A stretch of DNA of 49,860 bases, from positions 73,812-123,671 of the forward strand of contig WAKO01000015.1 in the NCBI GenBank assembly GCA_015523325.1, read 5' to 3'. This DNA is from Microcaldota archaeon. Lineage in GTDB: Archaea; Micrarchaeota; Micrarchaeia; Anstonellales; J096. The notes beneath the pieces were generated by a model. The model saw only the letters and a list, made by a program, of their open reading frames with translations. It was not told the origin of the DNA and made no database searches. Shown here piece after piece: positions 28,117 through 36,586 of this stretch (positions within the stretch are counted from its first letter, which is position 1; every line of letters begins with the position of its first letter). The position numbers and the translations under genes were made by a program.

Positions 28117-28365
28117 TTAAGAACTTTCCTTTTCTTTTATTTGCTTTAAAAGTAGAGCTAATTCTTTTCCTTTTTGAGTTAACTTAACAACCCTGAACTT
28201 TCCTCTAAACTCTGTTTCAACCAATCCCTTTGATTCCAAAGTAGACATTATGTTTGTTACATACACATATGTACACCCAGCTAATTTAGCAAGTTGGGAG
28301 AGGTAGTGGTTACCTTCCAACAAAGCAATCAATAAATTAGATGGTTTTTCTTTTAAAAACAACAC
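28117..28365 (-). CDS. Small winged-helix (MarR/ArsR-like) transcriptional regulator
   Basis: YLSQLAKLAGCTYVYVTNIMSTLESKGLVETEFRGKFRVVKLTQKGKELA. Confidence 0.75.
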   Translation of the reverse strand: MLFLKEKPSNLLIALLEGNHYLSQLAKLAGCTYVYVTNIMSTLESKGLVETEFRGKFRVVKLTQKGKELALLLKQIKEKESS

Positions 28366-28497
28366 AATTTCACCTCCAATAAACTTAAGCTATTTGGACA
28401 AAAACATTTATAAACTCTTCTAAAGCGGCAATCAGAAAAATAGAGGTTAAATAAGAGTTAGAGGAATTAAAAGAAAGAGTTTTAAAAGAAAGAGTTA

Positions 28498-28869
28498 TTA
28501 AATTACCTTTAAATGACACATCCTAACCTTTTTATCTAAAACCTTGCTATAATCATCAACATGATAATTTATAGTGTAGCGAAGAGGATAATCATAAGGA
28601 GGAGTTTGATTTGTAGTGTAGATTGTAACATAAAAAACCTCTTGAGAATATGGCTCAATTTTATTTAGCTTTACAGTTTTTTTCTTCCTAGAAGTTGTTG
28701 AATCAAAGCCAATCAATGCATTTTTTGGAACTTCAAAATCAAAAGAGAGGAGTATTGGGGAAGGAGTTTCATTATAAACCTCAACTATTAAATCAGAAGA
28801 TTTCCCAGATTTTGCAAGAATTCTCATAGGAACAAATCTATGCTTTACAATTATTTTTCCTTCTGCCAT
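28498..28869 (-). CDS. Hypothetical beta-sandwich-like protein (123 aa)
   Basis: ORF; SDLIVEVYNETPSPILLSFDFEVP... pattern of alternating beta strands. Confidence 0.55.
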   Translation of the reverse strand: MAEGKIIVKHRFVPMRILAKSGKSSDLIVEVYNETPSPILLSFDFEVPKNALIGFDSTTSRKKKTVKLNKIEPYSQEVFYVTIYTTNQTPPYDYPLRYTINYHVDDYSKVLDKKVRMCHLKVI

Positions 28870-28929
28870 ATTTTAATAAATAGCTAATCATTTTTAAACC
28901 TTTTAATAAAAAAGCCAAAGGGGTTAAAA

Positions 28930-29221
28930 GGCAAAAGGGGCAAGTGCCAACCCAGGTTCAGTAGGCGCAAGAAAGGAACCAGTGCATAGGGGATCCACAC
29001 TCTTAACCCTAAAGCATGAGCCTATGCACTTAGGGCTGCTCTTTTCAGCCTGACCCGGTTCATGCATAGGCCCATCTAAAGGGGGAGTGCTTCAATTCCC
29101 TATGCAAAGGCCTTCTTCCTTGCCCTCCTACTTATCCTGGGTGTTCGGCCCACCATCTAGGGGATTTGTGGAAAGGGGACCCCTAGCCCCCAACCTAGGC
29201 ACTTGCTTTCCCTGCCTTTGC
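28930..29221 (-). ncRNA. Archaeal SRP (7S) RNA
   Basis: Minus strand has terminal helix GCAAGTGCC/GGCACTTGC and the S-domain helix-8 motif GGGTCAGGCTGAAAAGAGCAGCCC (GAAA tetraloop). Confidence 0.92.
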
Positions 29222-29318
29222 ATTATTCGCTTGTATTATTTCAAATAATATTAAGAAAAGAGGTATAAAAATTATTTGCTTTTATGGAGTTATTGAGTAA
29301 GGAGGTTAAAGCTAATGG

Positions 29319-30665
29319 CTAGATGTTAAAATATTCTTGATAATCATAAGAGCTAGGCCTAGAGAGCTCCTCCTTGAATTCTCTAAGCTTAAGGCTTAAG
29401 TAATCTGAAATAAACTCAGAGCTAATCACTTTTCTTAGGAACTTATTGTTGTTTTCATAAGCTATTATTGCTTCATATAAGCTAAATGGTAGGGAAGGAC
29501 CTAAACAGGCTTTTCTCTCCTTTTCAGATAAAAAGTCTGGGTCTTGTTTTAGCTCATCAAATGTTTTACCCTTTGATTTTATTCCATCTAACCCCGCTAA
29601 AAGCAAAGCTGAAAGTGCAAGGAATGGATTTGCAGAGCTATCAGGAAGGCTAATTTCAACATATGTATTGTTTTCATCTTTTGCGCTGAATTTAACTACA
29701 ACGTTATTTAATGAAGAGGAATAAGCATTGTGCAAAGTGAAAGCAACCAATCCTTTATAGGAGTTTGTTGTTGGGTTTGTGAATAAAGAAATGTAGGGAG
29801 CATTAGAGATTATTCCTCCAATAAACCTTTTTGCAACATCACTAAGCCCTTCATCAGGAGAGAAAAGCTCATTGTTATCTTTTTTGAAAAGCTTAACTCT
29901 AAACCTCATCCTATTTGGAGGGCTTTTGAAAATAGGATAGGGCATGAAAGTGGCTAGAGCTCCATTCAATAAAGAAACATTTCTAGCTACGTATTTTAAG
30001 GAAATTATTGAGGAGCATGCATCAAATGCATTCATAAAATTAAAAACAATGCTTTGCTTTGAAGTAGAATTAGAGTGGGAGTTCTCAAATGAAGTTATTT
30101 TAAAGAAAGAGAATAGAGTGTCTAAGATTTGAAGTCTTACTAAGGAATAAACATCTTGAGGCATTGTTAAATTACTCCATTTCCTATCATAGGAGATTGG
30201 ATTTGAGTTCCAAGGAACCTCCCTTCCATCAAGGTTAACGCTTGGTCCTCTCTCTAAATTAACTTTATCCATAGTAACAGTCTCAAATATTGTGAACTCA
30301 CAAGAGGGTTGGATTAGCACTTTTGAAAACCCTTCCAAAGAGTAAAGAGAGAGCACTTTATTAAGAAAAGCTAAGCTGTCTTTAGGATGAGGATCTTTTT
30401 TTCTATAAACATAACAAAGCATTCTGGCTGTTGAATCCTCCCAAGGCACAATAGCAAAGCTCTCAGGAATTGGTTTGAGTAAAACGTTCTCCTCAAAAAA
30501 AGAGCTTAAAGAAGGAACTTCCAATCCATCCTCAAAAGTAGAGGATAAAATATTATTTGAGGAAACAGTGGTTTCCCTAATCCTTCCATCAATATCTAAA
30601 AACTGAAGCCTAACCCATTTTATTCCTTGAGAAGATATGGATTCAATTACTTTGGAAGGCTTCAT
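29319..30665 (-). CDS. Glutamine synthetase-fold protein, catalytic residues largely substituted (predicted pseudoenzyme)
   Basis: GS-like ALLATFMPYPIF-type block (NGALATFMPYPIFKSPPNRMRF), ISLFTNPTTNSYKGLV, SLPDSSANPFLALSALLLAGLDGIK; expected E/H/R residues missing. Confidence 0.85.
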   Translation of the reverse strand: MKPSKVIESISSQGIKWVRLQFLDIDGRIRETTVSSNNILSSTFEDGLEVPSLSSFFEENVLLKPIPESFAIVPWEDSTARMLCYVYRKKDPHPKDSLAFLNKVLSLYSLEGFSKVLIQPSCEFTIFETVTMDKVNLERGPSVNLDGREVPWNSNPISYDRKWSNLTMPQDVYSLVRLQILDTLFSFFKITSFENSHSNSTSKQSIVFNFMNAFDACSSIISLKYVARNVSLLNGALATFMPYPIFKSPPNRMRFRVKLFKKDNNELFSPDEGLSDVAKRFIGGIISNAPYISLFTNPTTNSYKGLVAFTLHNAYSSSLNNVVVKFSAKDENNTYVEISLPDSSANPFLALSALLLAGLDGIKSKGKTFDELKQDPDFLSEKERKACLGPSLPFSLYEAIIAYENNNKFLRKVISSEFISDYLSLKLREFKEELSRPSSYDYQEYFNI

Positions 30666-30740
30666 TCCATCACCGATAGCAGTTACTCCAAAATCATTTT
30701 TAAATGTTTGTTAGAAATAAATATCTGTAAATTTTGTATA

Positions 30741-30814
30741 GCCGCGGTAGCTCAGCCTGGTAGAGCACTCGGCTGAAGACCGAGGTGTCCCCGGTTCAAA
30801 TCCGGGCCGCGGCA
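30741..30814 (+). tRNA. tRNA-Phe (anticodon GAA)
   Basis: Acceptor GCCGCGG/CCGCGGC; anticodon loop CTGAAGA; T-arm CCCGGTTCAAATCCGGG. Confidence 0.95.
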
Positions 30815-30837
30815 TAGCCAAATAATTTCTAATCCTT

Positions 30838-31569
30838 CTAAGAGATAAGGGAAAGAATAAAGTAAAACCCAACCTTGTAATTATATTTTGAGCTCCCTTT
30901 TTCTCTTTTATTTAAACCTCTATATCCAATAGAAGAAACCTTTGAAGGAGGAAATTGCTTTAGCAAATCAAAGCAAATCTTCCAGCCCTTGAAGACAACT
31001 CTTTTTTCATTTATTAGGGATAGTGCTTCTTTCCTTATTCCAAAAAACCCTGTTACAGGGTCTTTAAAAGTATTTTTCTTAGACAAAATAAGCCTAATAT
31101 TTGCAAAAAGAACTGCAGTATAGGATAGTATTTTTCTCCTAAAAGAGAGGCTTTTCCCTAAATCCTCTCTTTCAGCTAATACTAAAAGGTTGTTCTCTAA
31201 TTTTTCCAAAATTTTGGGAACAACCTCTAAAGGGTGTTGTAAATCACTATCAATAACCACTATTTTACTAAAACTAGCTGTTTTAATTGCTTTAAGAACA
31301 CTTCCAGAAAGGCCTAGAGGAGGAGAATTCTTTATGTAAATTACCCTTACTCCAAATTCCCTTTTTGCTCTATTCACTTCTTTTCCTGTTTTATCATCAG
31401 GAGAATCATCTACAACAATTATTTCTGAATTTGGAAATTCTTTGTTTAGTTTTTCAATAGTTGAAAATATAATTTGCTCTTCCTTAAAAGTAGGGATAAC
31501 AAAAGAAAAACTTTCTTTATTTACCACAGAACAAAAACTTAATGAGAAGTAATTAAAAACTCTGCACAA
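30838..31569 (-). CDS. Glycosyltransferase family 2 (polyprenol-phosphate mannosyltransferase-like)
   Basis: FVIPTFKEEQIIFSTIEKL, EIIVVDDSPDDKTG, KIVVIDSDLQHPLEVVPKI. Confidence 0.9.
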   Translation of the reverse strand: MCRVFNYFSLSFCSVVNKESFSFVIPTFKEEQIIFSTIEKLNKEFPNSEIIVVDDSPDDKTGKEVNRAKREFGVRVIYIKNSPPLGLSGSVLKAIKTASFSKIVVIDSDLQHPLEVVPKILEKLENNLLVLAEREDLGKSLSFRRKILSYTAVLFANIRLILSKKNTFKDPVTGFFGIRKEALSLINEKRVVFKGWKICFDLLKQFPPSKVSSIGYRGLNKREKGSSKYNYKVGFYFILSLIS

Positions 31570-31579
31570 ATATTTTAAT

Positions 31580-31795
31580 GTGGAGATTGAGAGTAGGTTA
31601 GCTAGGCTTATAATAAAGGAGGTAAAAAACTATTCAAAGCTTGAAGAGATTGAAGAAATAGAGATTGAGATTCCTAAAGAAAACCTCACAATAAAGCAAA
31701 AAACACTAAAAAAGCTGTTTTCCTCAATAGGAATAAAACTGAAGGTTAAAGAGGGGAAAAATATAAGAATTATATCTATTTTAAGGAGAAGTTAA
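31580..31795 (+). CDS. Hypothetical protein (71 aa)
   Basis: Short ORF, divergent from the GT2 gene. Confidence 0.5.
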   Translation: MEIESRLARLIIKEVKNYSKLEEIEEIEIEIPKENLTIKQKTLKKLFSSIGIKLKVKEGKNIRIISILRRS

Positions 31796-31803
31796 TGGAG
31801 AAG

Positions 31804-32235
31804 CTAATTAGAGAATATTGAATCAACCCATCTTTTAAGATAAAACAAATGCTCTTTATGATCTGCAGCAAAATCATCTCTTTTTAATGCTTCTTCTAAA
31901 GAAAGAATAATTACTTCTCCTTCTTCCCCTCCTCTAGCTTTTTCAAATTCCTTTGAGAGGCAAACAAAAGCAACAGCTACAACTCCTCTTGGGTCTCTTT
32001 TTGGAGAGCTTCCAACTCTTAATAAAGAAACTATCTCAACCTCTATCCCAACTTCTTCTCTAGCTTCTCTAATAGTGCATTCCTCAATACTCTCCTCCTT
32101 TTCTAAAAGCCCTCCAGGAAAAGCTAACATTCCTTTAAAAGGCTCTTCATTCCTCTTAATGAAGATAATTCTAGGGTTCTTAGTTATTGAATCTAGAATT
32201 ACAGCATCTCCTGCTAAAAACCTTTTTTCAGGCAT
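31804..32235 (-). CDS. NUDIX hydrolase
   Basis: Exact Nudix box GGLLEKEESIEECTIREAREEVGIEV. Confidence 0.93.
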   Translation of the reverse strand: MPEKRFLAGDAVILDSITKNPRIIFIKRNEEPFKGMLAFPGGLLEKEESIEECTIREAREEVGIEVEIVSLLRVGSSPKRDPRGVVAVAFVCLSKEFEKARGGEEGEVIILSLEEALKRDDFAADHKEHLFYLKRWVDSIFSN

Positions 32236-32299
32236 CTATATTACCCAAGTAAAAAGCTCTAATGATAAAAGCTAAAAAACAAAACAAAAAGAAAGGGGA

Positions 32300-32611
32300 T
32301 TAACCAAATAATCCTGCAAGTCCTGCTGCTGCTTCTTCCTCGCTCTTCTTTTCATCTTCTTGAGGTTTTTCTTCCTTCTTCTCTTCTTGTTGTGTTGGTT
32401 GAGGAGCAGCTTGGGAAACTGCAACAACAGGAGCTTCTAAAAGCTCTTCAATGTTTTGTCCTTTTAATGCCTCTGCCAAAACCTTTGCTTTTGCCTCATC
32501 TCCCTCAATTCCAGCTGCCTTTACAACAGCTAAAATGTTCTCTGCTGTAATCTCTTTTCCTGCGCTATGCAATATTAAAGCAGCATGCACATATGCATCA
32601 ACCTTTCCCAT
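32300..32611 (-). CDS. rpl12p: Ribosomal protein P1 (L12)
   Basis: Archaeal P1: YVHAALILHSAGKEITAENILAVVKAAGIE; acidic tail EEAAAGLAGLFG. Confidence 0.95.
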   Translation of the reverse strand: MGKVDAYVHAALILHSAGKEITAENILAVVKAAGIEGDEAKAKVLAEALKGQNIEELLEAPVVAVSQAAPQPTQQEEKKEEKPQEDEKKSEEEAAAGLAGLFG

Positions 32612-32626
32612 ATTATCGCCTCCTTC

Positions 32627-33493
32627 TTATTTTTCAGCCACCCTCTTTAAAGCATGAGCCTGAACTAAAGCTTTATGCACCAAATCCTTTATAAATGCTT
32701 CAGTAGGAAATCCTGCATTAACTGCTAAAGCTCTCTCAAAAGAATAGGCTTTATTTAGCAAGAATTTTGCATTCTCTGGAGTTGGATAGGAAATGTTAAC
32801 ACTTAAGTTAAATGCATCAGCATAGAGAGCCTTTATATCTTCTCTTATTTCCTCAACCTTTATTAGCAATACTTCTTGGTCAAACACTGTTTCTCCATCC
32901 CAAGCTTTATAGATTTTCAATCCAACTTTGAATGGCTTTATTCCTAAAAGCTGAAGGACAGAGGCTTTCTCCTTTGTTACAGCCTCTCCTTTTTTAACCA
33001 CAACACTATCTTTTGCTACAACTATCTTACCTCTTTCTATCTTAACATTAACTCCAGCTGCTTTAAGTTGGGATAAAGCAGGACCTGGTTGTAAATCAGT
33101 CTCTCCAGCCTCAACAACTATATCTTCTTCAGCAACATCTCCTTCCTTTGCAGGCATATCCATTAAATTATTAGCTAAATAGGTTGCTACACTATAAGGA
33201 GATTCATTTATCCCAACAACCATTACAGGGAACTCTATTTTCTCATAAAAGCTTTCTGGAATTCCTAAACCCTCTAAAGCTCTCTTTATTACAGCTAACT
33301 TTGAAACTTTTAGGAACGCTCCCTTTTGTTCTCTTAAGGATTTTCTGGATGATTGTAAAAGTTTGTCAGGAACTTTTCTCAAATCTATCAATAGGATTGA
33401 CTTAAAACCCTTCAGATTGCTTTGGATTTCCTCCACTCTTTTTTTCTTTTCTTTTATTGCCCTCCTAGACTCATCAACTTTATAAGCTCTCAT
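32627..33493 (-). CDS. rplP0: Ribosomal protein L10 (P0), short C-terminus
   Basis: LLIDLRKVPDKLLQSSRKSLRE, TDLQPGPALSQLKAAGVNVKIERGKI; upstream of P1. Confidence 0.93.
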   Translation of the reverse strand: MRAYKVDESRRAIKEKKKRVEEIQSNLKGFKSILLIDLRKVPDKLLQSSRKSLREQKGAFLKVSKLAVIKRALEGLGIPESFYEKIEFPVMVVGINESPYSVATYLANNLMDMPAKEGDVAEEDIVVEAGETDLQPGPALSQLKAAGVNVKIERGKIVVAKDSVVVKKGEAVTKEKASVLQLLGIKPFKVGLKIYKAWDGETVFDQEVLLIKVEEIREDIKALYADAFNLSVNISYPTPENAKFLLNKAYSFERALAVNAGFPTEAFIKDLVHKALVQAHALKRVAEK

Positions 33494-33539
33494 AAACTCA
33501 CTCTCCTAATTTTTAGCTCTTTAATTTTTTAAACCTTAA

Positions 33540-34172
33540 TCAAACCTTAATAGCTGGAGACATTGTGAGCTTAACATAAATACTTCTTATATTTCCCTCA
33601 GGTATTTTTCTCTTTATTTCATTTATAACAGCTTCAGCATTCTCAACCAAATCTTCAATTGGCATTGATTCCTCTCCTATAAATGCATGAACAGTAGGCA
33701 AGTATTTTCCTTTAGTTTGTATTCTTACTAACCTCTTAACATCTTCAACAGCTTTTGAGAGATCTCCGACAGCTGGCTTTGGTATTTTTCCTCTAGGTCC
33801 TAAAACTCTTCCCCAATTCTTTGCTATCAGAGAGATTGCTCTTGGCTCTGCTAAAATGAAGTACTCTTTTGCTATCTTTTTAACTTCTTTTAAAGACTTG
33901 TTCTTAACATCTTCCATTAAAAGCTTCTCAACATCCTCTCTATCCTTAAACTTGCTTAAGAATTGCTCACTTCCTATAACTAAAACTTTGTTTGCCTTCT
34001 TTCCCCTTCCTTTTGGAAGTACAACATCTAAATTCAACCTATTTTCTGGTTTGGAGAAGTCTACGGCCCTAAAATTAACAATAAGTTCAACGCTTTGATT
34101 AAATTTCCTTTTCCCCTTAAACTCCATTAGCTTTTCTAAAGCTTTCTTTAAGTTTTCTAGCTTTATCTCCAT
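33540..34172 (-). CDS. rpl1: Ribosomal protein L1
   Basis: RKFNQSVELIVNFRAVDFSKPENRLNLDVVLPKGRGK; KNWGRVLGPRGKIPKP. Confidence 0.95.
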   Translation of the reverse strand: MEIKLENLKKALEKLMEFKGKRKFNQSVELIVNFRAVDFSKPENRLNLDVVLPKGRGKKANKVLVIGSEQFLSKFKDREDVEKLLMEDVKNKSLKEVKKIAKEYFILAEPRAISLIAKNWGRVLGPRGKIPKPAVGDLSKAVEDVKRLVRIQTKGKYLPTVHAFIGEESMPIEDLVENAEAVINEIKRKIPEGNIRSIYVKLTMSPAIKV

Positions 34173-34250
34173 CTAATCCCTCCCACTAAATAGTGGTAAT
34201 GCGGGTTTAGAGCTTTTTTCTTAGGAAGTGTTTAAAAACTTTGTTATTTT

Positions 34251-35525
34251 TTAGGAGAAAACCCCAAGCTTTTTCTTGGCCTTCTCAATCTCTTCAAAAA
34301 TTCTTTCCCTAAACCCATTCACAAAATTAGGGGAAGTTAAATCAAAAACTCTTTCTCCATTTATAAAAACCTTCTCTACATTATCTCTTTTGGAGGAATG
34401 GACAATGGAGGTGTAGTAATCTCCAAAAGGAACCATATTCTCTTTTGGGTTTAAAACCACTAAATCAGCTTCAAAACCTTCCCTAATAAAACCAGAATTA
34501 AATGAGAGCGCTTTTGCTCCATTTGAAGTAGCTGCTCTAAAGATTTCTCTCGCTTTTCCAAAATTGGCTCTCCAATATTTATGTTTTTGTAAAAGAGAAG
34601 CAACCTTCATAACTTCAAAAAAATCAATAATGTTAGAACTAGCAACCCCATCACTCCCTAAAGTTAGGAGAGCTCCTTGCCTTAAAAATTCCTCAAATGG
34701 CATTATTCCTCCTGTAGCTAACTTTAAATTGCTAATTGGGTTGTGGCTTAAGGCAGCTTTTGAGGAGGAGAGGAGCTTTATTTCTCTCTTTGTAACCCAA
34801 GAGGAATGTGCAAAAACAGTATTCTCTCCTAAAACTCCAAGACTTTCCAAATACTCAACAGGCCTCTTCCCTTTTTCCTTTAAAGAGAAGAACAATTCCT
34901 CTCTAGTTTCAGCCACATGCATGTGGAAGAGCAACCCCTTTTCCCTAGAAATCTCAAAAGCCTTAACTATTAGCTCTTCACTACAAGAATAAATTGCATG
35001 GCAAGCTACTCCAGCTTTTATGTTTTCCCCATAACCTTCACATTCTCTAATCCAAGAGAGGGTTTTTGATAGCTCCTCTTTTGGGGAAGAAAACTTCTCA
35101 AACATTCCATAGCTTATGACTGCCTTTAATCCCAAAAGCTTGCAAGCATTTGCTATCTCCTTTAATCCTTTCCAATACATGTCATTAATTGCTACAACTC
35201 CACTCCTAACACAATCAGCCAAGCTTAATAAGGAGGAGTAATAAAGCAACTCCTCATTAACTTCAACCTCCTTCATAATTACTTTTTCCAACCACTCATG
35301 TAAAGGCAAATCCTCCTCACTGTTTCTCAAAAAAGTCATAGCAATGTGAGAGTGAGTGTTGAAAAAAGCTGGAATAATTATCCTTCCAGAGCAATCAATT
35401 ACTTCCCCTCTTTTAAACCCATTTACTTCCTTTCCAACATATGATATTTTTCCATCCTCAACATAAACATTAGCTTTTCCTGTTCTCTCTGAATCAACAA
35501 TAAATGCATTTTTCAAGAGAAGCAT
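34251..35525 (-). CDS. Amidohydrolase (MtaD/S-adenosylhomocysteine-deaminase-like)
   Basis: IIPAFFNTHSHIAMTFLR, LFHMHVAETREE, VFAHSSWVT, LTLGSDGVASSN. Confidence 0.88.
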   Translation of the reverse strand: MLLLKNAFIVDSERTGKANVYVEDGKISYVGKEVNGFKRGEVIDCSGRIIIPAFFNTHSHIAMTFLRNSEEDLPLHEWLEKVIMKEVEVNEELLYYSSLLSLADCVRSGVVAINDMYWKGLKEIANACKLLGLKAVISYGMFEKFSSPKEELSKTLSWIRECEGYGENIKAGVACHAIYSCSEELIVKAFEISREKGLLFHMHVAETREELFFSLKEKGKRPVEYLESLGVLGENTVFAHSSWVTKREIKLLSSSKAALSHNPISNLKLATGGIMPFEEFLRQGALLTLGSDGVASSNIIDFFEVMKVASLLQKHKYWRANFGKAREIFRAATSNGAKALSFNSGFIREGFEADLVVLNPKENMVPFGDYYTSIVHSSKRDNVEKVFINGERVFDLTSPNFVNGFRERIFEEIEKAKKKLGVFS

Positions 35526-35533
35526 TTTCTCCC

Positions 35534-36586
35534 CTAAACCTTAAGCTTTATCATATAAGCTTTTACCACTCTATTCCCAACCTTTATAACTTCACACCTA
35601 ACATAACCTTCTTTAATTAACTCCTTTAAATAGAGGCCAACCGTTCTTTTTCCTTTAGAAAGCTTTTTAGCTATTTCCTCTTCCGTGAGGTATTGAGAAT
35701 TTAAAAGAAGTTCTAGAATTTCTCTTTTATTTTTAGGAAGCCTTCCTAAATCCTCATCAACCAAAGAGGAGAGGAGGAGCCTCTTTGCTTCTTCAACATC
35801 CTCAATAAGTATTTTCTTATGTTCCTTACTCTCAGCAATGTTGGCAGAGTGGAAAAGCAAAACTATTCCTGCTCTAGCATTTGCTTTATGTTTTGCAGCA
35901 AATCCCGCTATTTTTCCAATAACCTCCTCATCATAACTTAAAGGGGAAAGCCCCAACTTTGCCCTATCAAATAAAATCCTCTTTATTTCTTTTGGAGAAT
36001 ATCTCCTAAACTCTAAGCTTAGTGCAAATCCAACTAGTTTTGAAAAAAACATAACTATGGGAACATTACTTATGAACACAAACATAATCTCCAATTCCTC
36101 ATTTTTAGCTAAGTTGTATAGAGAGTCTTTATCCTTAAATGAATCCACCTCATCCAAAAAAATTACCAACTTTTTTATCCTTCCTTTAGCCCTCTCTAAA
36201 AACTCTCCAAAAGAAATTCCTCTCTCTGGGATAAAAAAACCAGAAGCTCTAGCAATTTCCTTTAGCAACATAAGCAAAGAAGGTTTTTCTTTTGCATCAA
36301 TGTATAGAGAGGGGATCCCTTTTTTATTTAATTCCCTATGAAGAAATTTTGCAACAGCCGTTTTTCCAGTTCCTTGCAACCCAAAACAATAAACATGGGT
36401 CTTAACACCCCTCAAAAAAGAGTTTATAGCATACCTAATAGAATTTATTTCATTTTCCCTGCCTACTAATTCTAAAGGAACATAAGAGGGGTGGAAAACA
36501 TTTCTATTCCTTATTATCATTAAACTAAAGTTTGGAGGAAGAATTTTTAAGGACATTCCAAGAGCTAAAGGGGGAAAGCAGTTCAT
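35534..36586 (-). CDS. Orc1/Cdc6 homologue (copy 2, divergent)
   Basis: GLQGTGKTAVAKF (Walker A), LVIFLDEVDSF (Walker B), ANARAGIVLLFHSA (sensor 2), C-terminal winged helix. Start could also be Met at 36520. Confidence 0.82.
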   Translation of the reverse strand: MNCFPPLALGMSLKILPPNFSLMIIRNRNVFHPSYVPLELVGRENEINSIRYAINSFLRGVKTHVYCFGLQGTGKTAVAKFLHRELNKKGIPSLYIDAKEKPSLLMLLKEIARASGFFIPERGISFGEFLERAKGRIKKLVIFLDEVDSFKDKDSLYNLAKNEELEIMFVFISNVPIVMFFSKLVGFALSLEFRRYSPKEIKRILFDRAKLGLSPLSYDEEVIGKIAGFAAKHKANARAGIVLLFHSANIAESKEHKKILIEDVEEAKRLLLSSLVDEDLGRLPKNKREILELLLNSQYLTEEEIAKKLSKGKRTVGLYLKELIKEGYVRCEVIKVGNRVVKAYMIKLKV

